A DNA stretch of 64,000 nt from Streptomyces lincolnensis (GTDB lineage: Bacteria; Actinomycetota; Actinomycetes; Streptomycetales; Streptomycetaceae): assembly GCF_001685355.1 (NCBI RefSeq), contig NZ_CP016438.1, forward strand, positions 8,556,001-8,620,000, read 5' to 3'. The notes beneath the pieces were generated by a model that was given only the letters and a program-made list of their open reading frames with translations, made no database searches and had not been told where the DNA came from. How positions within the stretch are numbered: position 1 is the first letter of the stretch; the number at the start of each line of letters is the position of its first letter. Positions 27,863 to 35,347 of this stretch are shown one piece after another. The position numbers and the translations under genes are program-made.

Positions 27863-28108
27863 ATGCACATCGACACCATCACCCCGGCCGACCTCGCCTG
27901 GCAGGCGCAGGCGCTGTGTGCGCAGACCGGGGCGGACTTCTTCTTTCCCGAGCCGGGCAGCTCGGTCCGGGAGGCGAAGCGCATCTGCGGTATGTGCGAG
28001 ATGCGCCCCGCCTGCCTGGAGTACGCGCTGTCCAACGACGAGCGCTTCGGCGTGTGGGGCGGCCTGTCCGAGAAGGAACGGCTGCATCTCAGACGGACCA
28101 CGCACTGA
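27863..28108 (+). CDS. WhiB-family iron-sulfur regulator
   Basis: 81 residues from ATG 27863. The four cluster-binding cysteines are Cys19, 42, 45 and 51 (C-x22-C-x2-C-x5-C), followed by the GVWGGLSEKER turn and a short basic tail. WhiB-like (Wbl) proteins carry a [4Fe-4S] cluster and bind sigma factor region 4 to control transcription. The body (WQAQALCAQTG, FFPEPGSSVREAKR) is closer to WhiB itself than to WblE or WblC; the C-terminal AT-hook of WblC is lacking. An upstream in-frame ATG at 27827 is possible but would precede the usual family start. It ends before a very strong terminator. Confidence 0.9.
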   Translation: MHIDTITPADLAWQAQALCAQTGADFFFPEPGSSVREAKRICGMCEMRPACLEYALSNDERFGVWGGLSEKERLHLRRTTH

Positions 28109-28155
28109 CCCGCGCACCGACCGCGGTGCGCGACACGACCTCGCGCACCCGGAGA

Positions 28156-28199
28156 CGACGAAGTGGCCGGCCCGCACACGCGGGCCGGCCACTTCGTCG
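28156..28199. terminator. very strong bidirectional terminator hairpin
   Basis: A perfect 20-bp stem (28156-28175 with 28180-28199) and a four-base ACAC loop lie between the convergent WhiB-family and desaturase genes. It is the longest perfect hairpin I noticed in the window. Confidence 0.9.
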
Positions 28200-28207
28200 G
28201 GAACGGG

Positions 28208-29185
28208 TCAGCCCGCGGCGCGCGCCGCCATCCGCGCCTTGCGCGCGGCCAGCTTCTCGTCGAACTTGGACGCCTCCGAGTCCAGGGCGCCCATGTACAG
28301 ACCGAGTTCCTCCTGCGCCTTGAGGCCCTCCGGGCCGAGGCCGTCGATCTCCAGGACCTTCAGGAAGCGCAGAACGGGCTGGATGACGTCGTCGTGGTGG
28401 ATGCGCATGTTGTAGATCTCGCCGATCGCCATCTGCGCCGCGGCCCGCTCGAAGCCGGGCATGCCGTGGCCGGGCATCCGGAAGTTCACGATCACGTCGC
28501 GCACCGCCTGCATCGTCAGGTCGGGCGCGAGGTCGAAGGCCGCCTTGAGCAGGTTCCGGTAGAAGACCATGTGCAGGTTCTCGTCGGTCGCGATGCGGGC
28601 CAGCATGCGGTCGCAGACCGGGTCGCCCGACTGGTGGCCGGTGTTGCGGTGCGAGACCCGGGTCGCCAGCTCCTGGAAGGCGACGTAGGCCACCGAGTGC
28701 AGCATCGAGTGGCGGTTGTCCGACTCGAAGCCCTCGCTCATGTGGGCCATCCGGAACTGCTCCAGCTGGTCCGGGTCGACCGCGCGGGAGGCGAGCAGGT
28801 AGTCCCGCATCACGATGCCGTGGCGGCCCTCCTCGGCGGTCCAGCGGTGCACCCAGGTGCCCCAGGCGCCGTCGCGGCCGAAGAGGGAGGCGATCTCGTG
28901 GTGGTAGCTGGGCAGGTTGTCCTCGGTGAGCAGGTTCACGACCAGCGCGATCCGGCCGATCTCGGTGACCTTGGACTGTTCCTTCTGCCACGCCTCGCCG
29001 TCCTCGAAGAGGCCGGGGAAGTTGCGGGCGTCGCTGAACGGCACGTACTCGTGCGGCATCCAGTCCTTGGCGACGTTCAGGTGGCGGTTGAGCTCCTGCT
29101 CGACGACTTCCTCCAGCGCATACAGCAGCCGGGCGTCGGTCCATGCGGAGGACGGGCTGCCGAGATGAGGGGAAGTGATCGTCAC
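28208..29185 (-). CDS. acyl-ACP desaturase (soluble di-iron)
   Basis: 325 residues from GTG 29185 with TGGAG upstream. It is a ferritin-like fatty-acid desaturase: di-iron ligands in EDNLPSYHHE, WTAEEGRHG and ATDENLHMVFY. These enzymes introduce a double bond into acyl-ACP with oxygen and reduced ferredoxin and adjust membrane fluidity; mycobacterial DesA proteins are relatives. The upstream region holds three CGTAGG direct repeats of 15-bp period, a candidate regulator site. The C-terminus is charged and Ala-rich. Monocistronic, between two hairpins. Confidence 0.92.
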   Translation of the reverse strand: MTITSPHLGSPSSAWTDARLLYALEEVVEQELNRHLNVAKDWMPHEYVPFSDARNFPGLFEDGEAWQKEQSKVTEIGRIALVVNLLTEDNLPSYHHEIASLFGRDGAWGTWVHRWTAEEGRHGIVMRDYLLASRAVDPDQLEQFRMAHMSEGFESDNRHSMLHSVAYVAFQELATRVSHRNTGHQSGDPVCDRMLARIATDENLHMVFYRNLLKAAFDLAPDLTMQAVRDVIVNFRMPGHGMPGFERAAAQMAIGEIYNMRIHHDDVIQPVLRFLKVLEIDGLGPEGLKAQEELGLYMGALDSEASKFDEKLAARKARMAARAAG

Positions 29186-29257
29186 GGGTACTCCAGGGGG
29201 ACGTGGAACAACAGCGGAAGTCGTCCGGCGCGTGACGTCGAGCGGCGCCGGGGCCTA

Positions 29258-29306
29258 CCTACGGCATCGTAGGCTACGTCTCCGTAGGTTACGAGACCGT
29301 AGGTTA
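29258..29306. promoter_or_regulatory. CGTAGG iteron array ahead of the desaturase
   Basis: CGTAGG occurs at 29268, 29283 and 29298, each 15 bp apart, within CGTAGGYTACG-like units. CCTACG at 29258 pairs with CGTAGG at 29268 as an inverted repeat with a four-base spacer. The AT content is higher than in the flanks. The array lies 70-120 bp ahead of the desaturase start. CCTACGG/CGTAGG half-sites are typical of TetR-family regulators; which protein binds is unknown. Confidence 0.6.
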
Positions 29307-29355
29307 AGGACGCGGTAAAGATCCCTGATCAGCAGTGTTCCCCGGGCATGACAAA

Positions 29356-29384
29356 CGGCCCCGGGAACCGCAGGTCCGGGGCCG
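29356..29384 (-). terminator. terminator of the DDAH gene
   Basis: The 9-bp arms CGGCCCCGG (29356) and CCGGGGCCG (29384) flank an 11-base loop, 22 bp past the DDAH stop on the minus strand. It separates the DDAH transcript from the desaturase promoter region. Confidence 0.75.
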
Positions 29385-29406
29385 AAAGGGTGAGACGATC
29401 ACCCGG

Positions 29407-30183
29407 TCAGGCGTAGAGCTCCCGCATCCGCACCGAGAGGCACGTCACACATCCTTCGAGCTTCTCGAACTCGCTGATGTCGACCAGGACGGGTTCGTGG
29501 CCGAGATCGGCGAGCAGATCCGCCGTCTTCGGCGCGCTCGCCGACATCAGCAGCTCGGGGCCGCCGAGGAGCACCACGTGCGAACCGGCCTCCTCCGGCA
29601 CCGACAGGAAGCGCGGGAACAGCGAGGGCTTGTCCACCTTCGGGATGTGCCCGAGCACGGTCCCGTCGGGCAGCGCGGTGACCGAGGACTTCAGATGCAG
29701 CACCTTGCTCACCGGTACGGCGACGACCCGCGCCCCGAGCGGCTCGAAGGCGGCGCGCAGCTGCTGGACGCCGGCCGCGTTGGTGCGCCCGCCGCGCCCG
29801 ACGTAGATCGTGTCGTCGATCTTCAGCACGTCGCCGCCGTCCAGCGTGCCCGGCTCCCAGATCCAGTTGACCGAGCACCCCAGCCGGGCCACGGCCTCCT
29901 CGACCCCGACGGTCTCGTCCCGCCGGGACTCCGCGCCGGGCCGGGTGATCAGCGCGACGTTCTTGTACATGACGACCGTGTCCTCGACGAACACCGAGTC
30001 CGGGCAGTCGTCCTCCGGGGTGACCTCGACGGTCTCCCAGCCGTGCGCCTGCAGGGCCTCGACGTACGCGTCCCACTGTTCGAGGGCGAGGCCGAGGTCG
30101 ACCTTCTCCCGCTCGATGTGGGTCACCAGACCGTCGGCGAGGCGCGGGCTGGGACGGCGGACGAGGGCCTTCTTGCTGGGCAC
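29407..30183 (-). CDS. dimethylarginine dimethylaminohydrolase
   Basis: 258 residues from GTG 30183, chosen because GGAG lies six bases upstream and the N-terminus PSKKALVRRPSPRL matches the family; an ATG 63 bp further upstream gives a Pro-rich extension with no ribosome site. It has the guanidino-group-modifying fold with PDSVFVEDT, LDGGDVL, the catalytic His in HLKSSV and Cys249 in LEGCVTC. The enzyme hydrolyses N-omega-methylated arginines to citrulline and methylamines. It lies 97 bp after the UvrA-like gene on the same strand, so it may be read from that transcript. Confidence 0.92.
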   Translation of the reverse strand: MPSKKALVRRPSPRLADGLVTHIEREKVDLGLALEQWDAYVEALQAHGWETVEVTPEDDCPDSVFVEDTVVMYKNVALITRPGAESRRDETVGVEEAVARLGCSVNWIWEPGTLDGGDVLKIDDTIYVGRGGRTNAAGVQQLRAAFEPLGARVVAVPVSKVLHLKSSVTALPDGTVLGHIPKVDKPSLFPRFLSVPEEAGSHVVLLGGPELLMSASAPKTADLLADLGHEPVLVDISEFEKLEGCVTCLSVRMRELYA

Positions 30184-30280
30184 GAGGAACTCCGGATCGG
30201 CGGGACGAGGACCGGTGCCCGCGAGGGGGCACCGGTCAGCCATCATGCAGCGCCGGTGGGCGAGGGCAAAACCCTCGTTG

Positions 30281-32536
30281 TCAGGCTGTGGCCCTCCTGA
30301 GATGCTCCGCGGTGAAGGAGTCCCGGGCCGCGAGAAGCTCCCGAGGGGTCCCCTCGAAGATCACCCGGCCGCCGTCCCGGCCCCCGTCCGGACCCAGGTC
30401 GACGACGTGGTCGGCGTGCGCCACCACGTCCAGGTTGTGCTCGACCACCAGGACCGTGTTCCCCGCGTCCACCAGCCGGTCCAGCAACGCGAGCAGCCCG
30501 TCGACGTCCGACATGTGCAGCCCCGTCGTCGGCTCGTCCAGCACGTACACGGCGCCCGTCCGGTGCAGCCGGGTCGCCAGTTTGATCCGCTGCCGCTCGC
30601 CGCCGGACAGCGTGGACAGCGGCTGCCCCAGGGTCAGGTAGGTGAGGCCGACGTCACGCAGGGCGCGCAGCCGGCGCCGTACGCCGGAGTCCTCGAAGAA
30701 CTCCAGGGCCTGCTCGGCCGTCATCCCCAGGACGTCGGCGACGGAGTTGCCGCCGACGGTCAGCCGCAGCACCTCGTCCTTGAAGCGCCGCCCCTCGCAG
30801 TCGTGGCAGGTCGTCGTCACCGGGTCCATGAACGCGAGGTCGGTGTAGATGATCCCGCGCCCCTCGCGGGTGGCGCACGCGCCGGTGGAGTTGAAGCTGA
30901 AGAACCCCGGCCGGGCCCCCGTCTCGCGCGCGAAGATCCTCCGCACCGTGTCCATGATCCCGACGTATGTCGCCGGGGTGGACCGCGCGGAGATCCCGAT
31001 CGAGGACTGGTCGACGACCACCGCGTCCGGGTGGGCGGCGGTGAACTCCCGCACCAGCGTGCTCTTTCCGGACCCCGCGACACCGGTCACCGCGGTCAGC
31101 ACCCCGGTCGGGAACTCCACGGTCACCTCCCGCAGGTTGTGCCGGTCGGCGCCCTTGACCCACAGCCCGCCGGTGGGCCGCCGCACCCGCTCCTTGACGG
31201 CCGTACGGCGTCCCAGGCACCGCCCGGTCGGCGTGTCCGTCCCGGCCAGTTCGTCCGGCGTCCCCTCGAACACCACCTGTCCGCCCGCGGCACCGGCCCC
31301 CGGGCCCATGTCGACGACGTGGTCGGCGAGGGCGATGACATCCGGGTCGTGCTCCACCACCAGCACGGTGTTCCCCTTGTCGCGCAGCCGCAGCAGCAGG
31401 TCGCCCAGCCGGCCGACGTCCCGCGGGTGCAGGCCGACGCTGGGCTCGTCGAAGATGTACGTCATCCCGGTCAGGCTGGAGACCAGATGGCGCACGGTCT
31501 TCAGCCGCTGCCCCTCGCCCCCGGACAGGGTGGACGTCTCGCGGTCGAGACTGAGATAGCCGAGCCCGATCGCGTCGATCCGTTCGAGAGCGGCCACCGC
31601 GGCGGCGGCGATCGGCCCCGCGACCGGGTCGTCGATCTCCTTCAGTACGCCGATCAGGTCGCCGACCTGCATCCGGGCGCAGTCGGCGATGGTCCGGCCG
31701 TTGATCCGGGTGGCGAGCGCGGCCGCGCCGAGCCGGGCGCCCCGGCAGTCCGGGCAGGTGCCGTCGGTCAGGAACTCCCGGACCAGATCACGGGTCTTCT
31801 GGCTCATGGCGGACAGGTCGCGCTTGAGGTACAGCCGCTCGAACCGGTCGGCGAGCCCCTCGTAGTCGGTGATCCAGGTGCCGCCGGAGCCGTTGACGGC
31901 GACCTTGCTGCCGGGGCGGCCGTGCATCAGGAACTCCCGCTCGGCGGCGGTGAACCGGCCGACGGGCCGGTCCGGGTCGAGCTCGTCGCTGTTGGTGTAC
32001 GTCTGCCCCTGCCAGGTGCCCGCCGCGAACGGCGGGAACCGCACCGCCCCGTCCGCCAGCGACCGCTCCGGGTCCAGGATGCGGTCCCAGTCCGGCCCCA
32101 CGGTCCGGCCGAGGCCGTCGCAGCGCGGGCACATGCCCGCCGGGTCGTTGAACGAGTACGCCGTCGCCGGCCCGGCGCTCGGGGTGCCGTGCCGGGAGAA
32201 CAGCACCCGGATCACCGAGTAGACGTCGGTCATCGTGCCGACCGTGGACCGCGAGTGGCCCCCGATCGGCCGCTGGTCGACGACGATCGCGGGGGAGAGG
32301 TCCTCCAGCGCGTCGGCGTGCGGCCGCTCGTACTTGGGCAGCCGGTTGCGTACGAACCAGGTGAACGTCTCGTTGAGCTGACGCTGCGACTCCACGGCGA
32401 TCGTGTCGAAGACGACGGACGACTTCCCCGACCCCGAAACGCCGGTGAACACGGTCAGCCGGCCTTTCGGGATGCGGAGCGTGACGTCCTTGAGGTTGTT
32501 CTCACGGGCACCGACGAGCGTGATGAATGCGGGCAT
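30281..32536 (-). CDS. UvrA-like ABC ATPase (DrrC-type paralogue)
   Basis: 751 residues, about 200 shorter than true UvrA (about 950) and close to the roughly 764-residue DrrC type. Two ABC modules have Walker A GVSGSGKSS and GVAGSGKST and signatures LSGGEGQR and LSGGERQR. It lacks the insertion that makes the UvrB-binding region in canonical UvrA. The first zinc module is intact (CPRCDG, CPDCRG), but the second has CATREG where CPxCxG is expected, so one zinc ligand is lost, while its partner CHDC remains. Daunorubicin resistance protein DrrC is the known model, binding drug-modified DNA. It starts 10 bp after the ABC-F gene, so the two probably form one operon. Confidence 0.88.
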   Translation of the reverse strand: MPAFITLVGARENNLKDVTLRIPKGRLTVFTGVSGSGKSSVVFDTIAVESQRQLNETFTWFVRNRLPKYERPHADALEDLSPAIVVDQRPIGGHSRSTVGTMTDVYSVIRVLFSRHGTPSAGPATAYSFNDPAGMCPRCDGLGRTVGPDWDRILDPERSLADGAVRFPPFAAGTWQGQTYTNSDELDPDRPVGRFTAAEREFLMHGRPGSKVAVNGSGGTWITDYEGLADRFERLYLKRDLSAMSQKTRDLVREFLTDGTCPDCRGARLGAAALATRINGRTIADCARMQVGDLIGVLKEIDDPVAGPIAAAAVAALERIDAIGLGYLSLDRETSTLSGGEGQRLKTVRHLVSSLTGMTYIFDEPSVGLHPRDVGRLGDLLLRLRDKGNTVLVVEHDPDVIALADHVVDMGPGAGAAGGQVVFEGTPDELAGTDTPTGRCLGRRTAVKERVRRPTGGLWVKGADRHNLREVTVEFPTGVLTAVTGVAGSGKSTLVREFTAAHPDAVVVDQSSIGISARSTPATYVGIMDTVRRIFARETGARPGFFSFNSTGACATREGRGIIYTDLAFMDPVTTTCHDCEGRRFKDEVLRLTVGGNSVADVLGMTAEQALEFFEDSGVRRRLRALRDVGLTYLTLGQPLSTLSGGERQRIKLATRLHRTGAVYVLDEPTTGLHMSDVDGLLALLDRLVDAGNTVLVVEHNLDVVAHADHVVDLGPDGGRDGGRVIFEGTPRELLAARDSFTAEHLRRATA

Positions 32537-32546
32537 GCATTCGACG

Positions 32547-34172
32547 CTAGGCGGGATACCCGACAGCCTCTGGCGTGATTTCCCTGAGTTCTCCCTCCTC
32601 CATGAGCAGCCAGCGGGTGATGCCGATCGACTCCAGGAACGGCAGGTCGTGACTGGCCACGATCAGCGCCCCCTCGTACGACTCCAGGGCCGTGGTCAGC
32701 TGCCGCACGCTGGCCATGTCCAGGTTGTTCGTCGGCTCGTCCAGCATCAGCAGCTGCGGAGCCGGTTCCGCCAGCATCAGCGCGGCCAGCGTCGCCCGGA
32801 AGCGTTCCCCGCCGGAGAGCGTCGCCGCCTGCTGGTCGGCCCGGGCGCCCCGGAACAGGAAACGGGCCAGCCGCGCCCGGACCCGGTTGTTGGTGGCGCC
32901 CGGCGCGAACCGGGCCACGTTCTCGGCCACGCTCAGCTCGCCGTCCAGCACGTCCAGCCGCTGCGGCAGGAACCGCAGGGGCACATGGACCCGTGCCTCG
33001 CCGGAGACCGGCTCCAGCTCCCCGGCGATCGTCCGCAGCAGCGTGGTCTTGCCCGCGCCGTTGCGCCCGATCAGCGCGATCCGTTCCGGGCCGCGCAGGT
33101 CGAGGCCGCCGGCCACCCGCGCGCCGTACGCCAGTTCCAGATCCAGGAGCATCAGGACCTCCCGGCCCGGCGGTACGGCCGTGTACGGCAGATCGACGCG
33201 GATCTCGTCGTCGTCCCGCACGGCCTCCACCGCCTCGTCGAGCCGTTCCTTGGCCTCGGTGAGCTTCTCCTCGTGCATGATCCGGTGCTTGCCCGCCGAC
33301 ACCTCGGCCGAGCGCTTCCTCAGTTTCATCACCGCCCGGGGTTCGCGCTTGGTGTCGTACATCTTCTGCGCGTACCTTCTGCGCCGGGCCAACTTGACGT
33401 GGGCGTCGGTCAGTTCGCGCTTCTGCTTCTTCAGGTCGGCCTCGGCGACCCGCACCATCCGCTCGGCCGCCTCCTGCTCGGTGGCCAGCGCCTCCTCGTA
33501 GGCCGAGAAGTTGCCGCCGTACCAGGTGACCTCACCCGAGCGCAGGTCGGCGATCTGGTCGACCAGGTCCAGGAGTTCGCGGTCGTGACTGACCACGACC
33601 AGGACCCCGGACCAGGACTCCACGGCCGCGTACAGCCGCCGACGCGCGTACAGGTCGAGGTTGTTGGTCGGCTCGTCGAGCAGCAGGATGTCCGGTCGGC
33701 GCAGCAGCAGGGCCGCGAGCCGCAGCAGTACCGACTCGCCGCCCGACACCTCACCGATCGTGCGGTCCAACTCGATGTGCCCGAGCCCGAGTTCGCCGAG
33801 GGTGGCGAGGGCGCGCTCCTCCACGTCCCAGTCGTCCCCGACCGTCTCGAAGTGCTCATCGGACACGTCACCGGCCTCGATGGCGTGCAGCGCGGCCCGT
33901 TTCGCGGCGATGTCGAGCGCCTCGTCGACCCGCAGACCGGTGTCCAGCGTGACGTTCTGCGGGAGGTAGCCGACCGGGCCGGCGACCTTGACGGTGCCGT
34001 CGGCCGGGGCGAGTTCGCCGGCGATCAGCTTCAGCAGGGTTGATTTCCCCGAGCCGTTGATGCCGACGAGCCCGGTCCTGCCGGGGCCGAAGGCGACGTC
34101 GAGGTCCTCGAAGACAGCGGTGCCGTCGGGCCACGCGTAGGTGAGGGAGGTGCAGGTGATGGACAGGGACAT
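32547..34172 (-). CDS. ABC-F family ATPase (ribosome-protection type)
   Basis: 541 residues from ATG 34172 with GGAGG five bases upstream. There are two ABC domains and no membrane domain: Walker A GINGSGKST and GRNGAGKTT, signatures VSGGE and LSGGE, Walker B LLLDEPTNNLDL and LMLDEPTNNLDM. The interdomain linker is long, basic and helical (KKQKRELTDAHVKLARRRRYAQ), as in antibiotic-resistance ABC-F proteins that enter the ribosomal E site. It is preceded by a leader of about 230 nt with small ORFs and a terminator-like stem, and followed by the UvrA-like gene. A ribosome-protection role is inferred; the drug class is unknown. Confidence 0.92.
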   Translation of the reverse strand: MSLSITCTSLTYAWPDGTAVFEDLDVAFGPGRTGLVGINGSGKSTLLKLIAGELAPADGTVKVAGPVGYLPQNVTLDTGLRVDEALDIAAKRAALHAIEAGDVSDEHFETVGDDWDVEERALATLGELGLGHIELDRTIGEVSGGESVLLRLAALLLRRPDILLLDEPTNNLDLYARRRLYAAVESWSGVLVVVSHDRELLDLVDQIADLRSGEVTWYGGNFSAYEEALATEQEAAERMVRVAEADLKKQKRELTDAHVKLARRRRYAQKMYDTKREPRAVMKLRKRSAEVSAGKHRIMHEEKLTEAKERLDEAVEAVRDDDEIRVDLPYTAVPPGREVLMLLDLELAYGARVAGGLDLRGPERIALIGRNGAGKTTLLRTIAGELEPVSGEARVHVPLRFLPQRLDVLDGELSVAENVARFAPGATNNRVRARLARFLFRGARADQQAATLSGGERFRATLAALMLAEPAPQLLMLDEPTNNLDMASVRQLTTALESYEGALIVASHDLPFLESIGITRWLLMEEGELREITPEAVGYPA

Positions 34173-34199
34173 AAGGGCCTCCACGGTTGCTCGGGACGA

Positions 34200-34268
34200 T
34201 CAGGGGCACACGTGTGTCGAGACACCGGGGCGGCGGCCTGAGAGGGAGGCCCGGAAAAACCGGGGCAT
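34200..34268 (-). CDS. 22-residue leader peptide upstream of ABC-F
   Basis: ATG 34268 to TGA 34200 encodes 22 residues starting MPRFFRASLSGRR and ending THVCP. It lies entirely between the terminator-like stem and the ABC-F gene, with its stop 27 bp before the ABC-F start. A CCCGG/CCGGG hairpin with a T5 loop overlaps its first codons. AGGG lies about eight bases upstream. It could be a second upstream ORF coupling translation to drug stress, or simply a chance frame. Confidence 0.4.
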   Translation of the reverse strand: MPRFFRASLSGRRPGVSTHVCP

Positions 34269-34357
34269 GAGAAAAGCCCTGCTCGTCGGGACGGCTCGAA
34301 CGCCGAGGTCGCACGCTACGTACACACAGCTGTGGTGTGACGCGGTGTCTCAGGACC

Positions 34358-34369
34358 TCAGACGAGCAA
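34358..34369 (-). promoter_or_regulatory. three-codon mini-ORF TTG-CTC-GTC-TGA
   Basis: It would encode Met-Leu-Val. GGAG is seven bases upstream of the TTG. The codons coincide with the 5' arm of the leader stem, as expected for an attenuator whose folding depends on ribosome position. Confidence 0.5.
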
Positions 34370-34406
34370 CGTCCTTCTCCAATCGACGGCAACAGGACCG
34401 CTGTAC

Positions 34407-34436
34407 ACCGTAGGAGCAGCCCTTCGGGGCTGTCAA
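34407..34436 (-). promoter_or_regulatory. SigA-type promoter for the ABC-F/UvrA-like operon
   Basis: On the minus strand TTGACA (34436-34431) and TACGGT (34412-34407) are separated by 18 bp. An AT-rich GTTAATC segment lies three to four bases upstream of the -35. That arrangement is described for WhiB7/WblC-dependent promoters of resistance genes. A TTCG-loop hairpin (CAGCCC/GGGCTG) lies within the spacer. Confidence 0.65.
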
Positions 34437-34474
34437 CGGATTAACGTGAGCTCGCACCGCCCGAAGGAGGCCCC

Positions 34475-35158
34475 GTGCCCAACGGCTCGCTCTCGCTGCC
34501 GGCCCGGCTGTACCTGCTGGCCTGGGACATCACGCGGCCGGAGGCCACCGGCGCCGCCCAGCCGCACCACCTCGTCCGGGCCGGCGCCCTCGTCGAACTG
34601 GCCCAGCGCGGTCTGCTCACCGACGACGACGGCATCGCCACGCCGGTCGACCTCGACGCCAGTGCCGGTGACGCGGTCCTGGACGGACTGCTGGAGCTGG
34701 TCCGGGAGTCCCGGCCGCACGGATGGCGGACCTGGGTGACGCTGCGGGCGCGGGTCACCCTGGAGGCCGTACGGGAGCAGCTGACCGCGGACGGCTATCT
34801 GCGGGCCGAGAAGCACCGGGTGCTGGGGATCTTCCCGACGGTGGAGTACGTCCTCGACCGGGAGTCCGCCGTCGAGGCCCTCCGTGAGGAGACCCGGCAG
34901 GTGCTCCAGGGGGCGCTGCCGGTCGGGGAGGTCTCCGAGCGGGACGCCGCCGTCGCCGCGCTCGCGGGCACCGTCCACCTGTGCACCCTGGCGCCCGGCA
35001 CGGACCGTGCCTCCGGGTACGGGCAGCGGTTGGACGCGCCGGCGGCACTGACGGACCGGGCCGGGGCGGCCACTGACGCGCTCGGGAAGGTCGTCCGGGA
35101 GGTGCGGGCGGCGCTGGCCGCGGCGCAGGCGTCGGAACCGGCTCCGGCGGGCGGCTGA
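34475..35158 (+). CDS. GPP34 (GOLPH3-like) family protein
   Basis: 227 residues from GTG 34475 with a perfect AAGGAGG site. The N-terminus SLPARLYLLAWDITR and following helical pattern match the GPP34/GOLPH3 family, whose eukaryotic members bind PI4P on Golgi membranes. Streptomyces carries many paralogues of unknown role, probably peripheral membrane proteins. A Leu-rich AGALVELAQRGLLTDDDG segment is typical. Divergent from the ABC-F operon; followed by a CCCCGGG hairpin. Confidence 0.8.
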   Translation: MPNGSLSLPARLYLLAWDITRPEATGAAQPHHLVRAGALVELAQRGLLTDDDGIATPVDLDASAGDAVLDGLLELVRESRPHGWRTWVTLRARVTLEAVREQLTADGYLRAEKHRVLGIFPTVEYVLDRESAVEALREETRQVLQGALPVGEVSERDAAVAALAGTVHLCTLAPGTDRASGYGQRLDAPAALTDRAGAATDALGKVVREVRAALAAAQASEPAPAGG

Positions 35159-35162
35159 CTGT

Positions 35163-35184
35163 CCCCGGGGCCGTCAGCCCGGGG
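35163..35184 (+). terminator. hairpin after the GPP34 gene
   Basis: The arms CCCCGGG (35163-35169) and CCCGGGG (35178-35184) enclose an eight-base loop, 5 bp past the GPP34 stop. Up to 35347 I see no gene. Confidence 0.6.
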
Positions 35185-35347
35185 TGAAGACGCCCGTCGA
35201 CGGTGGCGACGGTGGTTGAACGTGAACGTCAGGGCCGGTTCCGGCGCACCGCCGCGCCGCGCACCCTGGTCCGCCGTGCCGCGCGGGAGCTGCGGGGCAC
35301 GGGAGAACCGCTGGGCGCGGGGGGCCGGGCGAGCCGCCGGCAGGGGT

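Larger units (their letters stand above)
34173..34400 (-). promoter_or_regulatory. ABC-F mRNA leader, candidate ribosome-controlled attenuator
   Basis: The minus-strand transcript would start near 34400. Early in it a ribosome site GGAGAAGG leads into TTG-CTC-GTC-TGA. The segment TGCTCGTC (34368-34361), part of this mini-ORF, pairs with GACGAGCA (34287-34280). Nested inside, GAGGTC (34359-34354) pairs with GACCTC (34310-34305), and a CACAGCTGTG palindrome lies further in. After the 3' arm comes GGGCTTTTC, with a U4 run at 34275-34272. Ribosomes stalled on the mini-ORF would block the 5' arm and prevent termination. A second ORF of 22 codons follows. The structure is read from sequence; the function is inferred. 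Confidence 0.65.

Noticed and set aside
29810..32578. A 922-residue open frame on the plus strand
   Set aside because: It is antisense to the UvrA-like and DDAH genes. The composition is low complexity without motifs; high GC leaves long open frames on the wrong strand.
30281..34172. An antibiotic biosynthetic cluster around the resistance-like genes
   Set aside because: Neighbouring genes (DDAH, GPP34, SsgA-like, desaturase) are housekeeping or developmental; no synthase, tailoring or exporter genes are present.
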